64,000 nt of DNA from UBA6623 sp965217195. Its GTDB lineage: Bacteria; Acidobacteriota; Terriglobia; Bryobacterales; UBA6623. Both the position numbers and the translations under genes were made by a program. The notes below the pieces were generated by a model. The model made no database searches. It was not told the DNA's origin and saw nothing but the letters and a program-made list of their open reading frames with translations. Location of the stretch: NCBI GenBank assembly GCA_965217195.1, contig CBDCHL010000005.1, positions 868,001 through 932,000 of the forward strand, written 5' to 3'. Positions 35,307 to 43,630 of this stretch are shown one piece after another; position 1 is the stretch's first letter; each line of letters begins with the position of its first letter.

Positions 35307-36095
35307 CTACGCGAGGCGGGCGACGTGGTACGCAAGACGAGGTGCTTGCCGTGTTGCCTTGGTTGCTTCGTAACTCGTTGTCTCAAAGCGAGTTAGGTCG
35401 GTCTCAGCTTCGTTTCTCCGTTCTTGGTTTTGGGGGTTCGCGGGGCGGAAGCCTATGGGGGTTTTGGGGGCTTCGTCTTGCGATACGCCTTGATCTTGTT
35501 GGGCTTCCTTCCAGACCGGCGGGCTGGTGGAGCGTGGACTTGGGTCCACGCCGCGGTCTCTGTTGGTTGCATCTTTGTTTTCCGCTTCGCGGAGTTTTCG
35601 GTCTTCTTTGCGGATCTTCATCATCAGCTCGACGGCGCGGTGGAAGCGGCGGTTGAGGTGGCCGTCGTAGCGGGCTAGTTGGTTGAGGAATTGCGTCCCG
35701 CCGTACATGGATGCGCCGAGCAGTTGCAGGTCGCCCTCGTGACCCTCTCGCATGCGCTCGGGGTGGAGCTTTTCTTGAAAGGTGCGAGTGCGCTCGATGG
35801 CAGTGCGGATGATGGTCGTTTCGATGTGCGAGAGGCGCCGCATTCTCCAGGCGGCGTCGGCGATTTGACGGACCAGTTCTCTTTCGATGCAGTTGTGGGG
35901 CAGGTAGGTGTCTTCGTACAGGGTGAGATGTCGGTCGAACTCGGCGGGGTCTTCGCCGGGGATGACGGCGTCTTGGGAGAGCAGGCCGTGTTTGAGTGCG
36001 TTTTCGGAAGAGCGGGCCTTGCCCTCAGGGGTGCGCGGTCCGGTGGACTTTTTTGCATTTTCGCGGCTGGCGCGGATCTGTTCTTTCGTTCTCAT
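35307..36095 (-). CDS. conserved hypothetical protein with KSTGPRTPEGKARSSxNA-KHGL motif
   Basis: A 262-residue protein. Residues 8-40 (SRENAKKSTGPRTPEGKARS and a following NALKHGLLS) are a motif widespread in hypothetical proteins of Acidobacteriota and Planctomycetota; a helical domain with two Arg/Glu-rich helices follows to about residue 165. The last 90 residues are low complexity, and DRGVDPSPRSTSPP there is encoded by a copy of an intergenic repeat module (35531-35561). Function unknown; the N-terminal motif resembles a nucleic-acid-binding tail found near mobile DNA. Confidence 0.6.
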   Translation of the reverse strand: MRTKEQIRASRENAKKSTGPRTPEGKARSSENALKHGLLSQDAVIPGEDPAEFDRHLTLYEDTYLPHNCIERELVRQIADAAWRMRRLSHIETTIIRTAIERTRTFQEKLHPERMREGHEGDLQLLGASMYGGTQFLNQLARYDGHLNRRFHRAVELMMKIRKEDRKLREAENKDATNRDRGVDPSPRSTSPPVWKEAQQDQGVSQDEAPKTPIGFRPANPQNQERRNEAETDLTRFETTSYEATKATRQAPRLAYHVARLA

Positions 36096-36417
36096 GGAAT
36101 GACTCCTGGTGGGCTGGATGCCCGGTAATGATGGGCTGTTGCCCAGTCACAGAATACGGTGGGGGTGCAAGGGTAGCGGGGGGTGCGGTGGCGTAAGTCG
36201 TTGGGTTTATGGGAGATGTATTTTCGATTCCTATGTGACTGGGTTTTCGTGTCGCCGGGTTCCTTAGCCGTGAGCCGAGTTGGGAGGGAGAACCGGCCGC
36301 CAAGCGTCTGGTGCCGGCGCGTCGAGCCTTGACGGGGTGGCGGGAAACATCCCGTCAACCCAGCCTGAAGCGCCCCATCGGGCGTGGTGCGGCCTTTTGG
36401 GGGCGCGGCGGAAAACT
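36096..36417. other. spacer without a recognisable gene
   Basis: 322 bases between two minus-strand genes. It holds the promoter side of the hypothetical gene; nothing else is recognised. Confidence 0.4.
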
Positions 36418-37047
36418 TCACTCCGCCCGACGGGTGGAAATCACGATCACCGGAAAGATCGGGACGTTCCTCATCGAACCGCGGCGGCTGGTTTGTACCG
36501 CCGCGATGCGGTCGACAACTTCCATGCCTACGATCACGCGTCCGAAGACGGCATACCCGGGCCGCGGACCCGAGCGGTCGAGCTGATCGTTGTCGGCCAG
36601 ATTAATGAAAAACTGCGACGACGCACTGTTGCGGTCGTTGGTGCGTGCCATCGCAACCGAACCGCGCACATTGGGAAGGTCGGTTCGGGTCTCGATCTTG
36701 ATCGGGGGCAAGGTCCCCTTCAGGTCCAACTCCGGCGTGAAACCGCCGCCTTGAATCATGAACTTCGGAATCACGCGATGAAAAATCGTATCGTCGAAGA
36801 ATTTCTCATCGACGTAACGAAGAAAGTTGGCCGCGGTGCGCGGCGTCTTGTCGGCGAACAGTTCGATCCTGATCTCGCCTTTGCTGGTTTCGATGACAAC
36901 CCTGGGCCGAAGAATGTCGTCTTGGGCGAGGGCAGGGACGGGCAGCACGCAAAATAGGAGCGCGACAAGCCAACGTGCGCCGGTCGGAGGCGCCCCGCAC
37001 CGACCATGGCGCTTCCGCCACCTTTGCTGTTTTTCGCGACGTCTCAT
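36418..37047 (-). CDS. periplasmic cyclophilin-type peptidyl-prolyl isomerase
   Basis: A 209-residue cyclophilin with a signal peptide (hydrophobic residues 26-41, ending ALA). The catalytic and binding residues are in TIFHRVIPKFMIQGG (Arg and Phe of the active site), RGSVAMARTNDRNSASSQFFINL, and YAVFGRVIVGMEVVD. It catalyses cis-trans isomerisation of prolyl bonds in exported proteins. The start is divergent from the OsmC gene across 121 bases. No partner chaperone is adjacent. Confidence 0.9.
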   Translation of the reverse strand: MRRREKQQRWRKRHGRCGAPPTGARWLVALLFCVLPVPALAQDDILRPRVVIETSKGEIRIELFADKTPRTAANFLRYVDEKFFDDTIFHRVIPKFMIQGGGFTPELDLKGTLPPIKIETRTDLPNVRGSVAMARTNDRNSASSQFFINLADNDQLDRSGPRPGYAVFGRVIVGMEVVDRIAAVQTSRRGSMRNVPIFPVIVISTRRAE

Positions 37048-37168
37048 CTCCTACCGCTCGATAACTCTCACGGCTCGGTTTGGAAATACAGTTTACATCG
37101 ACGCCGGCCCGAAGTCTGGTACACTCGCGGTCGATTCGGATTCTTGTGACTACCAAAGGAGCGCAGCC

Positions 37169-37633
37169 ATGGGCGAACTCATTCACACCTCCCATATCAA
37201 GATTTATCAAGACCAGCCGCCGGAACGCCGCGCGTACATCGAAGACTTTGAGGACCCCGTCACCTTCGGCGTTCACGGCGGCATCAAACATTTCTACAAA
37301 GTCGAGCCTAAACGCGACTTGCCCGCGACCCTCGATTACATGATCGCGGCGGTGGGTGGTTGACTGACGGGCACTCTTGCCGGCGCACTGGCAGTGCGCC
37401 AAATCCCACCTGTTCCCGATAAGATTTGGAGCGAACTCGAAGGCGACATTGAAAACGTCGACGGCGTGATTCGCATCACGCGCATCCGCGTCAAGTATCA
37501 TTTGAAGATACCCGCGGGCACGCGTGAGGCCGCTGAGCGGGCGGTCGAAAAGCACCCCGACAGGTGTCCGGCTGCGATGTCGGTCAAGGGCGCAATCGAA
37601 ATTGCCATTAGCGCCGAAATTGAAGAAGAATGA
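37169..37633 (+). CDS. OsmC-family hydroperoxide reductase, probable selenoprotein (TGA = Sec65)
   Basis: From an ATG with AAAGGAG upstream, the frame runs 64 residues, meets a TGA at 37361-37363, and continues in the same frame for 89 residues to the next stop. The whole 154-residue product is an OsmC protein: FGVHGGIKHFYKVE in the first half, DYMIAAVGG-U-LTGTLAGAL at the active site, VKYHLKIP, and RCPAAMSVKGAIE with the second active-site Cys (133). OsmC enzymes reduce organic hydroperoxides with a Cys pair; the TGA stands exactly at the first (peroxidatic) Cys. Both halves are fully conserved and a strong SECIS-like hairpin follows, so Sec insertion is much more likely than a mutation. Confidence 0.87.
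37382..37400 (+). promoter_or_regulatory. candidate bacterial SECIS hairpin of the OsmC gene
   Basis: GGCGCACT-GGC-AGTGCGCC is a perfect 8-bp stem with a three-base loop starting with G. The loop starts 26 bases after the TGA, inside the 16-37 base window known for bacterial SECIS elements. It lies within the coding sequence just behind the Sec codon. Confidence 0.75.
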
Positions 37634-39479
37634 CGCCGGCGCACGCTCGCCGGCGCCGCTCGCCGCATCGCTGACACGGCGCAACCTGGCCCGGCTGGCG
37701 GTCGGTGGCGGGCTGTACGGCCTTCTTCTTCCAGAGCCGGGTGAAGCCGCGCGGATCGAGCGTGTTCGCCGCCTGAGCGTTCGCTATCGCACTGACCCGA
37801 AGCGCATCGCCCGGTTGCTTCCACCGCTTCTGACCGCCGACGTTCTCCCCGACATCTTGATCGACTATCTCTGGGTTGCCGGACGCGGACTCTCTCCACT
37901 TTCGGGTGACAACGACGAAGAGTTCGGCTGGTTCACGTTGCAGGCGGCGGCGCGCTACGGGCGACGCCGCGGCATGGTCGTATTGGGCCTGATCACCGAC
38001 CACGAGTTTGGACGAATCCAGGCGCGGGAATTCCTGGGGCTCCCCGCGAAACCGGGGAACGTTTCGCTGTCCATCGACGGAACGACGCTTCGCGCCTCGT
38101 GCGGCCGCGACGGCCGCACGGTGCAGCGACTCGAGACCTCCGTCACAAACAGACGCGCCCATCCCCTTGCACTGCCGGGCTCGACGGGTTTCGGAAGTTT
38201 CGTCTTCCGCTACGCGCCCGGCGTCGACTCGTCCAAAGCCGTCATTGATCCCCCGGTCGAACTCTGGCGCGTTGGAGCAAGCGCCCCGACGGCGTCCAAG
38301 CCGGACGCCGCTGAAGGCGCGGAGGAGAACGCTGCTCGCGCCTGCGACATCAGCCGAACGAAGTTCACCTGGGGACCGTCCGCGTGGGCCGATGCTGAAG
38401 TTGCGCTCCCTGTGAGGGAGTTCGTCGGGGCGGCTTACCAAGAGCTGACGGGCAAGGGAGCGGTAGAGTGGCGTCACAACGAATCTCGCCGCGAACAGGT
38501 CTTCCTCGCCAAAGCTGATCCGAGCCGCTTCGCCCCCTGGGGCCTGTCGCGATACGACCGTCCGTTCAGTTTCGCGAAAGAGGCTTCGAGGGCCGCGCGG
38601 ACCAAGATCTTCGTTGCCGGCAAACTGTCGCCCGCGGAGTTGTCCACTTACCGAAGTCGTGAAGAGGACGCGCTGGGGCCCATGAGCTTGGTCGAGTTTC
38701 GGCTATCGATCGACCCGGAGCTCCACGCCGAGGTCTTGCCGCCGGGCTGCGAACCCGGGCGTCGGCCGTTGCTGCGGCTTCTCGTCCTGCGTGCGGAAAA
38801 AGGCGATTTTTCGAGGCGCCCGTTCCAGGAAGCTTGGCTGTTCGCTTACTGCCGCGTCGAGGGTCGCCCACGCTGGTACGCGCTGTCGCATGTGGCGGGA
38901 GAGGGCGGAGAAGTGCTGCTGGGGCGCGAGCGGTTCGGCTACCCCACGGTCGGGGGCCGCATCAGCATGGGAGTTTCCCCTGACGGGTTCAACATTTCGG
39001 GATCGCGGCAGGGCCGCGAATTCGTCCGAGGGGCCGGATCGTTTCGCAGCTTCTCGACCGGTCTGTCGCTTTCGAGAATACATGTCGTTACGCTGCGGGC
39101 GGGACCTTTCCGCCCCAATACGCCGCCGAAAGCCGAACTGATCGAGCAAACGTGGTTCTACCAGGGCCGACGGCACTACGCCGATCCTCGAAGCATAGAA
39201 CTCACGTTTCCGGACGAGCCCGGGTCCCGTTCCGACGCATTCGGTCCCCCGCGCAAGGCGTCTCCCTGGTTCGAGCTGACGCCGCTCCGCGTTGTCTCGA
39301 CGGCGGCGATGGAAGACGCCCACATGCAGCGTGGGCCCGGACGGATCGCGCAGGTCGTCCCCGACTTCGAACCCTTCTACCGCGAGCGATGCGACGGGGT
39401 CCTGCCGGGAGAATCGCTTCCCACCGCGGGCGTACAACCGACGTTCCGCGGCACACGCGACACGCGTCCGCATTCCTAA
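37620..39479 (+). CDS. exported protein with two acetoacetate-decarboxylase-like domains
   Basis: A 619-residue protein if started at the TTG at 37620, which overlaps the OsmC stop by 14 bases; no good ribosome binding site is visible and other starts are possible. The N-terminus has a twin-arginine-like SLTRRNLARLAVGGGLYGLL. Two ADC-like domains follow. The first (about residues 40-230) holds VRYRTDPKRIARLLPPLL; the second (about 330-560) holds RRPLLRLLVLRAEKGDF and the GRERFGYPTVGG loop typical of the family. The catalytic Lys of true acetoacetate decarboxylase is not evident, so decarboxylation is unproven. The overlap indicates co-expression with the OsmC selenoprotein. Confidence 0.6.
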   Translation: MKKNDAGARSPAPLAASLTRRNLARLAVGGGLYGLLLPEPGEAARIERVRRLSVRYRTDPKRIARLLPPLLTADVLPDILIDYLWVAGRGLSPLSGDNDEEFGWFTLQAAARYGRRRGMVVLGLITDHEFGRIQAREFLGLPAKPGNVSLSIDGTTLRASCGRDGRTVQRLETSVTNRRAHPLALPGSTGFGSFVFRYAPGVDSSKAVIDPPVELWRVGASAPTASKPDAAEGAEENAARACDISRTKFTWGPSAWADAEVALPVREFVGAAYQELTGKGAVEWRHNESRREQVFLAKADPSRFAPWGLSRYDRPFSFAKEASRAARTKIFVAGKLSPAELSTYRSREEDALGPMSLVEFRLSIDPELHAEVLPPGCEPGRRPLLRLLVLRAEKGDFSRRPFQEAWLFAYCRVEGRPRWYALSHVAGEGGEVLLGRERFGYPTVGGRISMGVSPDGFNISGSRQGREFVRGAGSFRSFSTGLSLSRIHVVTLRAGPFRPNTPPKAELIEQTWFYQGRRHYADPRSIELTFPDEPGSRSDAFGPPRKASPWFELTPLRVVSTAAMEDAHMQRGPGRIAQVVPDFEPFYRERCDGVLPGESLPTAGVQPTFRGTRDTRPHS

Positions 39480-39652
39480 CCCGGGCTCGGTTCAGCGCAA
39501 GATCTCGGTTACTCCCCGAACTCACAGGCGGCTTTCCGCACAAGCGCCGGCTGCACCGCGCTAGTGCACGACCCTTCTTCCATGGCAAAATGGGTAGGAC
39601 TGCCGATTACAGCGACGTAGGTCGCCGGCTTCAGCGAGGAGTACAAGACACG

Positions 39653-40180
39653 ATGCGTTGGATGGGAACGACACGAACACTACCAGTGCTTATTTTTGCA
39701 GCCGCCTTGTCGCAGTTCGCCGCGCGGGCGCAGGAGCCACCGCCGACGCGTGTGGGCGTCGTCAATTTTCAGGAAGCTTTGTTGGCTACCGACGAAATGC
39801 AGGCTAAGTCCAAGGAGCTGGAGGCCAAATACTTGCCGCGAAGAGATAACTTGGCGAAGCTCGCGCAAGAACTGCAGGACCTCCAAGAGAAGCTGCAGAG
39901 CGCCTCGGGCGCCGAAGCGCTGACGATGCAAAGCGACTTTCAGCGTAAGCAGCGCGACGCGCAACGCATGCAGGAGGATTTTCAGGCCGACGCGGAGTTT
40001 GACCGCAACGAGATCCTAGGCGCGGGTGCCCGCGTCATGGGCGAAGTGATCTCCGAACTAGCGGCTGCTAAGGGCCTCGATATGATTGTCGACGTTTCGA
40101 ACACCCTGTTCTTCAAGCCCGCGCTCAATCTTTCAGCGGAGGCCACGGCGGCCTACAACCGCAAGACGCCGGCTCAGTAG
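39653..40180 (+). CDS. OmpH/Skp-like periplasmic chaperone
   Basis: A 175-residue protein with a signal peptide (residues 1-26, ending ARA), then the Skp start VGVVNFQEALLATDEMQAKS, a long coiled-coil arm (residues about 45-125, ELEAKYLPRRDNLAKLAQEL and on), and the C-terminal strand-helix GLDMIVDVSNTLFFKPALNL. Skp trimers hold unfolded outer-membrane proteins in the periplasm. A longer frame upstream has no signal-like start and is discarded. The gene is not next to bamA or lpxD here, unlike in many genomes. Confidence 0.85.
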   Translation: MRWMGTTRTLPVLIFAAALSQFAARAQEPPPTRVGVVNFQEALLATDEMQAKSKELEAKYLPRRDNLAKLAQELQDLQEKLQSASGAEALTMQSDFQRKQRDAQRMQEDFQADAEFDRNEILGAGARVMGEVISELAAAKGLDMIVDVSNTLFFKPALNLSAEATAAYNRKTPAQ

Positions 40181-40216
40181 GACTTCGCGTCGAGGCGAAG
40201 GCCGGCTTTTGCCGCG

Positions 40217-40666
40217 ATGGGATACCTGAACGATTACTACTCGGCATCCGGGGCGCGACGAGAGGAGATCCTCAAGGCCTTGGCGGTGACCCTGGTGGTC
40301 ACCGTGGTTGTGGGTGCGGTCCTCTATTTCTTTTTTAAGAACTATTTCGAAGAGCGCCGGGTATCGTCTTTCCTGGCCGCGTTGCATGAGGAAGAATACC
40401 CGGCCGCCTACGGATTCTGGGGCTGCTCGATCGAAGAGCCCTGCCGCGACTACGATTACGAGAATTTTCTCGAAGACTGGGGACCGACGAGTCCCCTCGG
40501 TCGTGTGGATAGTTTTCGGTTGGGCCGTTCGGCGGAAGTCGGCACCGGCGTGATCATCGAGATTCGAATCAACGGACAGTCGCAGCCCGAGCTCTGGGTC
40601 GAAAAAGAGAGTAAGGTCGTCGGCTTCTCGCCCTTTCGTTTCCGCAAGAGTCCGTTTTCCTCGTAG
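40217..40666 (+). CDS. conserved single-pass membrane protein, unknown
   Basis: A 149-residue protein with a short cytoplasmic head, one TM helix (residues 22-42, ALAVTLVVTVVVGAVLYFFF), and an extracytoplasmic domain with RRVSSFLAALHEEEYPAAYGF and YENFLEDWGP. The domain looks like the NTF2/DUF4878-type fold of small exported proteins; two Cys (GCSIEEPC) may form a disulphide. I associate this arrangement with hypothetical proteins of Acidobacteriota. The start lies 36 bases after the Skp gene, so they may be one operon. Confidence 0.65.
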   Translation: MGYLNDYYSASGARREEILKALAVTLVVTVVVGAVLYFFFKNYFEERRVSSFLAALHEEEYPAAYGFWGCSIEEPCRDYDYENFLEDWGPTSPLGRVDSFRLGRSAEVGTGVIIEIRINGQSQPELWVEKESKVVGFSPFRFRKSPFSS

Positions 40667-40739
40667 CTTCCGGGCCGTGCGCACAGGGGCCGCGGGAGTG
40701 GGCAATAATCAGGCGGCGGCTGTTTCTATGAACCAGTGG

Positions 40740-41275
40740 GTTCATGATACCGCCGTGAAAATGGTGTCGACGGGCCGACGAGTCAAGTGGGGTTGACGAA
40801 CGGTCTTCCTGTCGCCCCTTCAGGGCTTGCCGTATGGTACACCGCCGGTTTTCCGTTTTGGGGGCGTGAAGGCTGAAGCAGGAAAACAGGCCAAGGAGGT
40901 GTCGAAGTGTCAGCCGTCGGCGGGTGAAAGGTTCCCATTGGCCGGGGTTCGATCGAACGATTGTTCCTACGCCCCGTCCGGGGCTTACCGTGGTTTACGG
41001 CACGGGTCCCCAGGGCTTGCGCCCGGGGCTACTATCCGCGCCCCCTTCCGGGGGCGGGTCCGAGGCGATGAGACATCCCGGCGGTCAAGCGATAAACCCC
41101 GGGGTCTGGGGCGGAGCCCCAGGGGTTTCAAGACGTTCAAAACGCCCGCAACACCCCGACCGGTGTGCCATATGGCAACATCTTCAGGGCTTGCCGGGGT
41201 GAGACGGCTACCCAGGGTTCCGCCTATCGGCTCCACCCTGGGCTAAATTCCTGTCGCCGCTTCGCGGCTACGGTC
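40740..41275. repeat. composite dispersed-repeat block, copy 2
   Basis: It repeats the order of modules seen at 33.36-33.85 kb: CATGATACCGCCGTGAAAAT, CGAACGATTGTTCCTACGCC (40954), GGGCTTGCGCCCGGGGCTAC, CCGACCGGTGTGCCATATGG (41159) and CTACCCAGGGTTCCGCC with CTGTCGCCGCTTCGCGG. No gene is recognised in this 670-base spacer. Confidence 0.75.
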
Positions 41276-41336
41276 GTTTGCGACCGGCTGGGTTTCCGCC
41301 GTCTTGGCCATGCTTTGAATGTCTTAGGCGGGTGTC

Positions 41337-42305
41337 TCAAGTCGGTTTCCGGCGGACACCGGCGAGCCACGCTTCGACGGCTGCCGTCCCCTGCTCCTGG
41401 ATCGCCTCGTCGTCCCCGAACCCCGGAAGCCACTGGATTTCGGAATCCCGCCGAAACCAAGTCATTTGTCGCTTGGCGTAGCGACGTGTCTGAACAATCG
41501 TTTCCTCGATGGCTTGCTCGAGCGTAAGGGGTCCATCAAGGTGCGCCAGAGCCTGTTTGTAGCCGAGAGCCCCGAAAACGCGTGCCCCTCGGTCCACGCC
41601 GCGGTCGAGCAGTCGCTGAACCTCGCCGATCAAGCCGGCCTGGAACATCCGGTGGGTACGGGTCTCGATTCGTTCCCGGAGATCGTCGCGTGGCGGGTTC
41701 AGGCCGATACGAAGTACCTCATAGCCTTCCAGAGCATTTTTGCCCTGTTTCCATAGAGCCGACATCGGCGTCCGGCTGATAAGGCACACCTCGATGGCAC
41801 GGATCAGCTTGGATTGATCATTGGGATGAATGCGCCCAGCGGCCTCGGGGTCGAGTCGACCGAGCAGGCGGTGTAGATAGCCCGCGGGCCTCTCAGCCGC
41901 CCGAGCGATTAGGCGTGCGCGTAACGCGCGATCTCGAGCCGGGCCGGGGAAGAGACCGTCCACAAGCGCCCGAAAATAGAAACCGGTTCCTCCGACCATG
42001 ATCGGAAGCCCGCCTCGCTCACCGATCTCTCCCAGAACCCCTCGGGCGCGTCGAGCGTAATCGCCCGCAGTGATGTTCTCCCCCGGGTCGACGACATCGA
42101 GCAAGTGATGAGGGATGCCACGGCGCTCGGCCGGCGGAACTTTCGCCGTGCCGATGTCAAACCCCTTGTAGAGTTGGATCGAATCGAAATTGACGATCTC
42201 GCCGGCGAAGCGTTCGGCCAAAACAAGAGCGAGGTCGGATTTGCCCGACGCCGTCGGCCCCAGCACAGCGGTCATGGGCCTCGACGCGCTGCTCGCTCCC
42301 ATCAC
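41337..42305 (-). CDS. miaA: tRNA dimethylallyltransferase
   Basis: A 322-residue MiaA: the P-loop GPTASGKSDLALVLA near residues 16-30, DSIQLYKGFDIGTAK (catalytic Asp and Thr region), PHHLLDVVDP, GGTGFYFRALVDGLF, and the C-terminal YAKRQMTWFRRD that binds tRNA. The enzyme transfers a dimethylallyl group to A37 of tRNAs reading U-starting codons. Length is normal. The stop is preceded downstream by the repeat block; the start is 40 bases from the lysA end, and both read the same way. Confidence 0.95.
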   Translation of the reverse strand: MMGASSASRPMTAVLGPTASGKSDLALVLAERFAGEIVNFDSIQLYKGFDIGTAKVPPAERRGIPHHLLDVVDPGENITAGDYARRARGVLGEIGERGGLPIMVGGTGFYFRALVDGLFPGPARDRALRARLIARAAERPAGYLHRLLGRLDPEAAGRIHPNDQSKLIRAIEVCLISRTPMSALWKQGKNALEGYEVLRIGLNPPRDDLRERIETRTHRMFQAGLIGEVQRLLDRGVDRGARVFGALGYKQALAHLDGPLTLEQAIEETIVQTRRYAKRQMTWFRRDSEIQWLPGFGDDEAIQEQGTAAVEAWLAGVRRKPT

Positions 42306-42344
42306 TCCCGGCCTCGTCGCGGCGAAGCTCCGAACTCCGCCATG

Positions 42345-43595
42345 CTAGACCGATTCGCCGCGGACTAAATCCTCGTAGCTCTCGCGTTCTCGGATCACCT
42401 CGAACTCCGCGCCCCGCACGAGCACTTCCGGCGGCCGCGGCCGCGCGTTGTAGTTCGAGGAAAGGACAAACCCGTACGCTCCGGCGGTGCGCACGGCCAA
42501 GACTTCGCCCGGTTGCGAGTCGGCCATCTGCCGTTCACGCGCCAAGAAGTCGCCGGTTTCGCAAACCGGTCCGACGACGTCCGCGACAATCTCCGGACGC
42601 TCGTCGCGCACCAGCGGCACGACCTCGTGGTGCGAGTCGTAAAGCGACGGACGAATCAGGTCGTTCATCCCCGCATCAACGACCACGAACTCTTTTTCGC
42701 CGCTTCGCTTGCGGTAAAGGACGGTGGTCAACAGCACACCCGCTTGACCTACGATCGAGCGGCCGGGCTCCAGCATCAGCTTCAAGTTCTTGCCCCGCAA
42801 CCCTTCGGCCAACCGGTCGAGGTGCTGCGCTACCGAGGGGGTGGTTTCGTCGCTGCTGTAGGCCACCGCCAGTCCGCCCCCCAAGTCCAAGTAGCGGATC
42901 GGAAGACCCGACAACCGCAGCCTCTCCGCCAATGAGGTCACGGCCTGGAGAGCTTCGAGAAACGGTCCGCTATCGAAGATCTGTGATCCGATGTGACAGC
43001 TAACACCGGCCGGAACGACGCGCGGGTTCACGGCCAACCGTTTATAAATCCGCTCAGCCTCGCCGATCGGAATGCCGAACTTGTGCTCGTGCATACCTGT
43101 CGCGATATAAGGATGCGTTTCGGCATTGATGTCGGGGTTGACCCGCAACGCGACCGAAGGGCGCTTGGCCAGTTTCTCGGCGGCTTCGGCAAGCACCTCA
43201 GCCTCGGCCTCCGATTCGCAATTGAACAGCTCGACGCCGCTTTCGAGTGCGTACTCGATCTCCGCCCGGGTCTTGCCGACCCCGGAAAAGACGACCTTGC
43301 CCGGATCTCCACCCGCCTGGATAACACGGAATAGTTCGCCGCCCGAAACAATATCGAAACCGGCTCCTTCCTTGGCCAACAGCGCCAACACGCCGAGCGC
43401 CCCATTGGCCTTCACCGAGTAATGGATCTCGTGATCGATGCCCGCCGCCCCCTGATCGTAAGCTTGATAGTTGGCGACGATGGCATCCCCTGAGTAGACG
43501 TAGCAAGGCGTACCGGTTTCCTCGGCGACCCGGCTCAGCGGGACGTCTCCGCAACAGAACGCGTCGCCGCGATAGGAAAAGCCTTGTGTCGGCAT
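42345..43595 (-). CDS. lysA: diaminopimelate decarboxylase
   Basis: A 416-residue fold-III PLP enzyme. PLP-binding Lys is in IHYSVKANGALGV; further motifs are GFDIVSGGELFR, VNPDINAETHPYIATGMHEHKFG, SCHIGSQI, LEPGRSIVGQAGVLLT and the active-site Cys/Asp of GPVCETGDFLA. It makes L-lysine from meso-diaminopimelate in the cytoplasm. It reads with miaA and the upstream phosphatase regulator. No leader riboswitch was seen. Confidence 0.95.
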   Translation of the reverse strand: MPTQGFSYRGDAFCCGDVPLSRVAEETGTPCYVYSGDAIVANYQAYDQGAAGIDHEIHYSVKANGALGVLALLAKEGAGFDIVSGGELFRVIQAGGDPGKVVFSGVGKTRAEIEYALESGVELFNCESEAEAEVLAEAAEKLAKRPSVALRVNPDINAETHPYIATGMHEHKFGIPIGEAERIYKRLAVNPRVVPAGVSCHIGSQIFDSGPFLEALQAVTSLAERLRLSGLPIRYLDLGGGLAVAYSSDETTPSVAQHLDRLAEGLRGKNLKLMLEPGRSIVGQAGVLLTTVLYRKRSGEKEFVVVDAGMNDLIRPSLYDSHHEVVPLVRDERPEIVADVVGPVCETGDFLARERQMADSQPGEVLAVRTAGAYGFVLSSNYNARPRPPEVLVRGAEFEVIRERESYEDLVRGESV

Positions 43596-43630
43596 GGTGT
43601 CTCTTGGGGCCGGCGGAGTCGGCGCGTCCG

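Noticed and set aside
35060..35656. Plus-strand frame (198 codons) opposite the hypothetical gene at 35.3-36.1 kb
   Set aside because: Gly/Trp/Leu-rich translation of a strand-biased region; the opposite frame carries a recognised N-terminal motif.
39152..39652. Extension of the Skp frame upstream of 39653
   Set aside because: It overlaps the end of the ADC-like gene and lacks protein-like sequence; a signal peptide begins at the ATG 39653.
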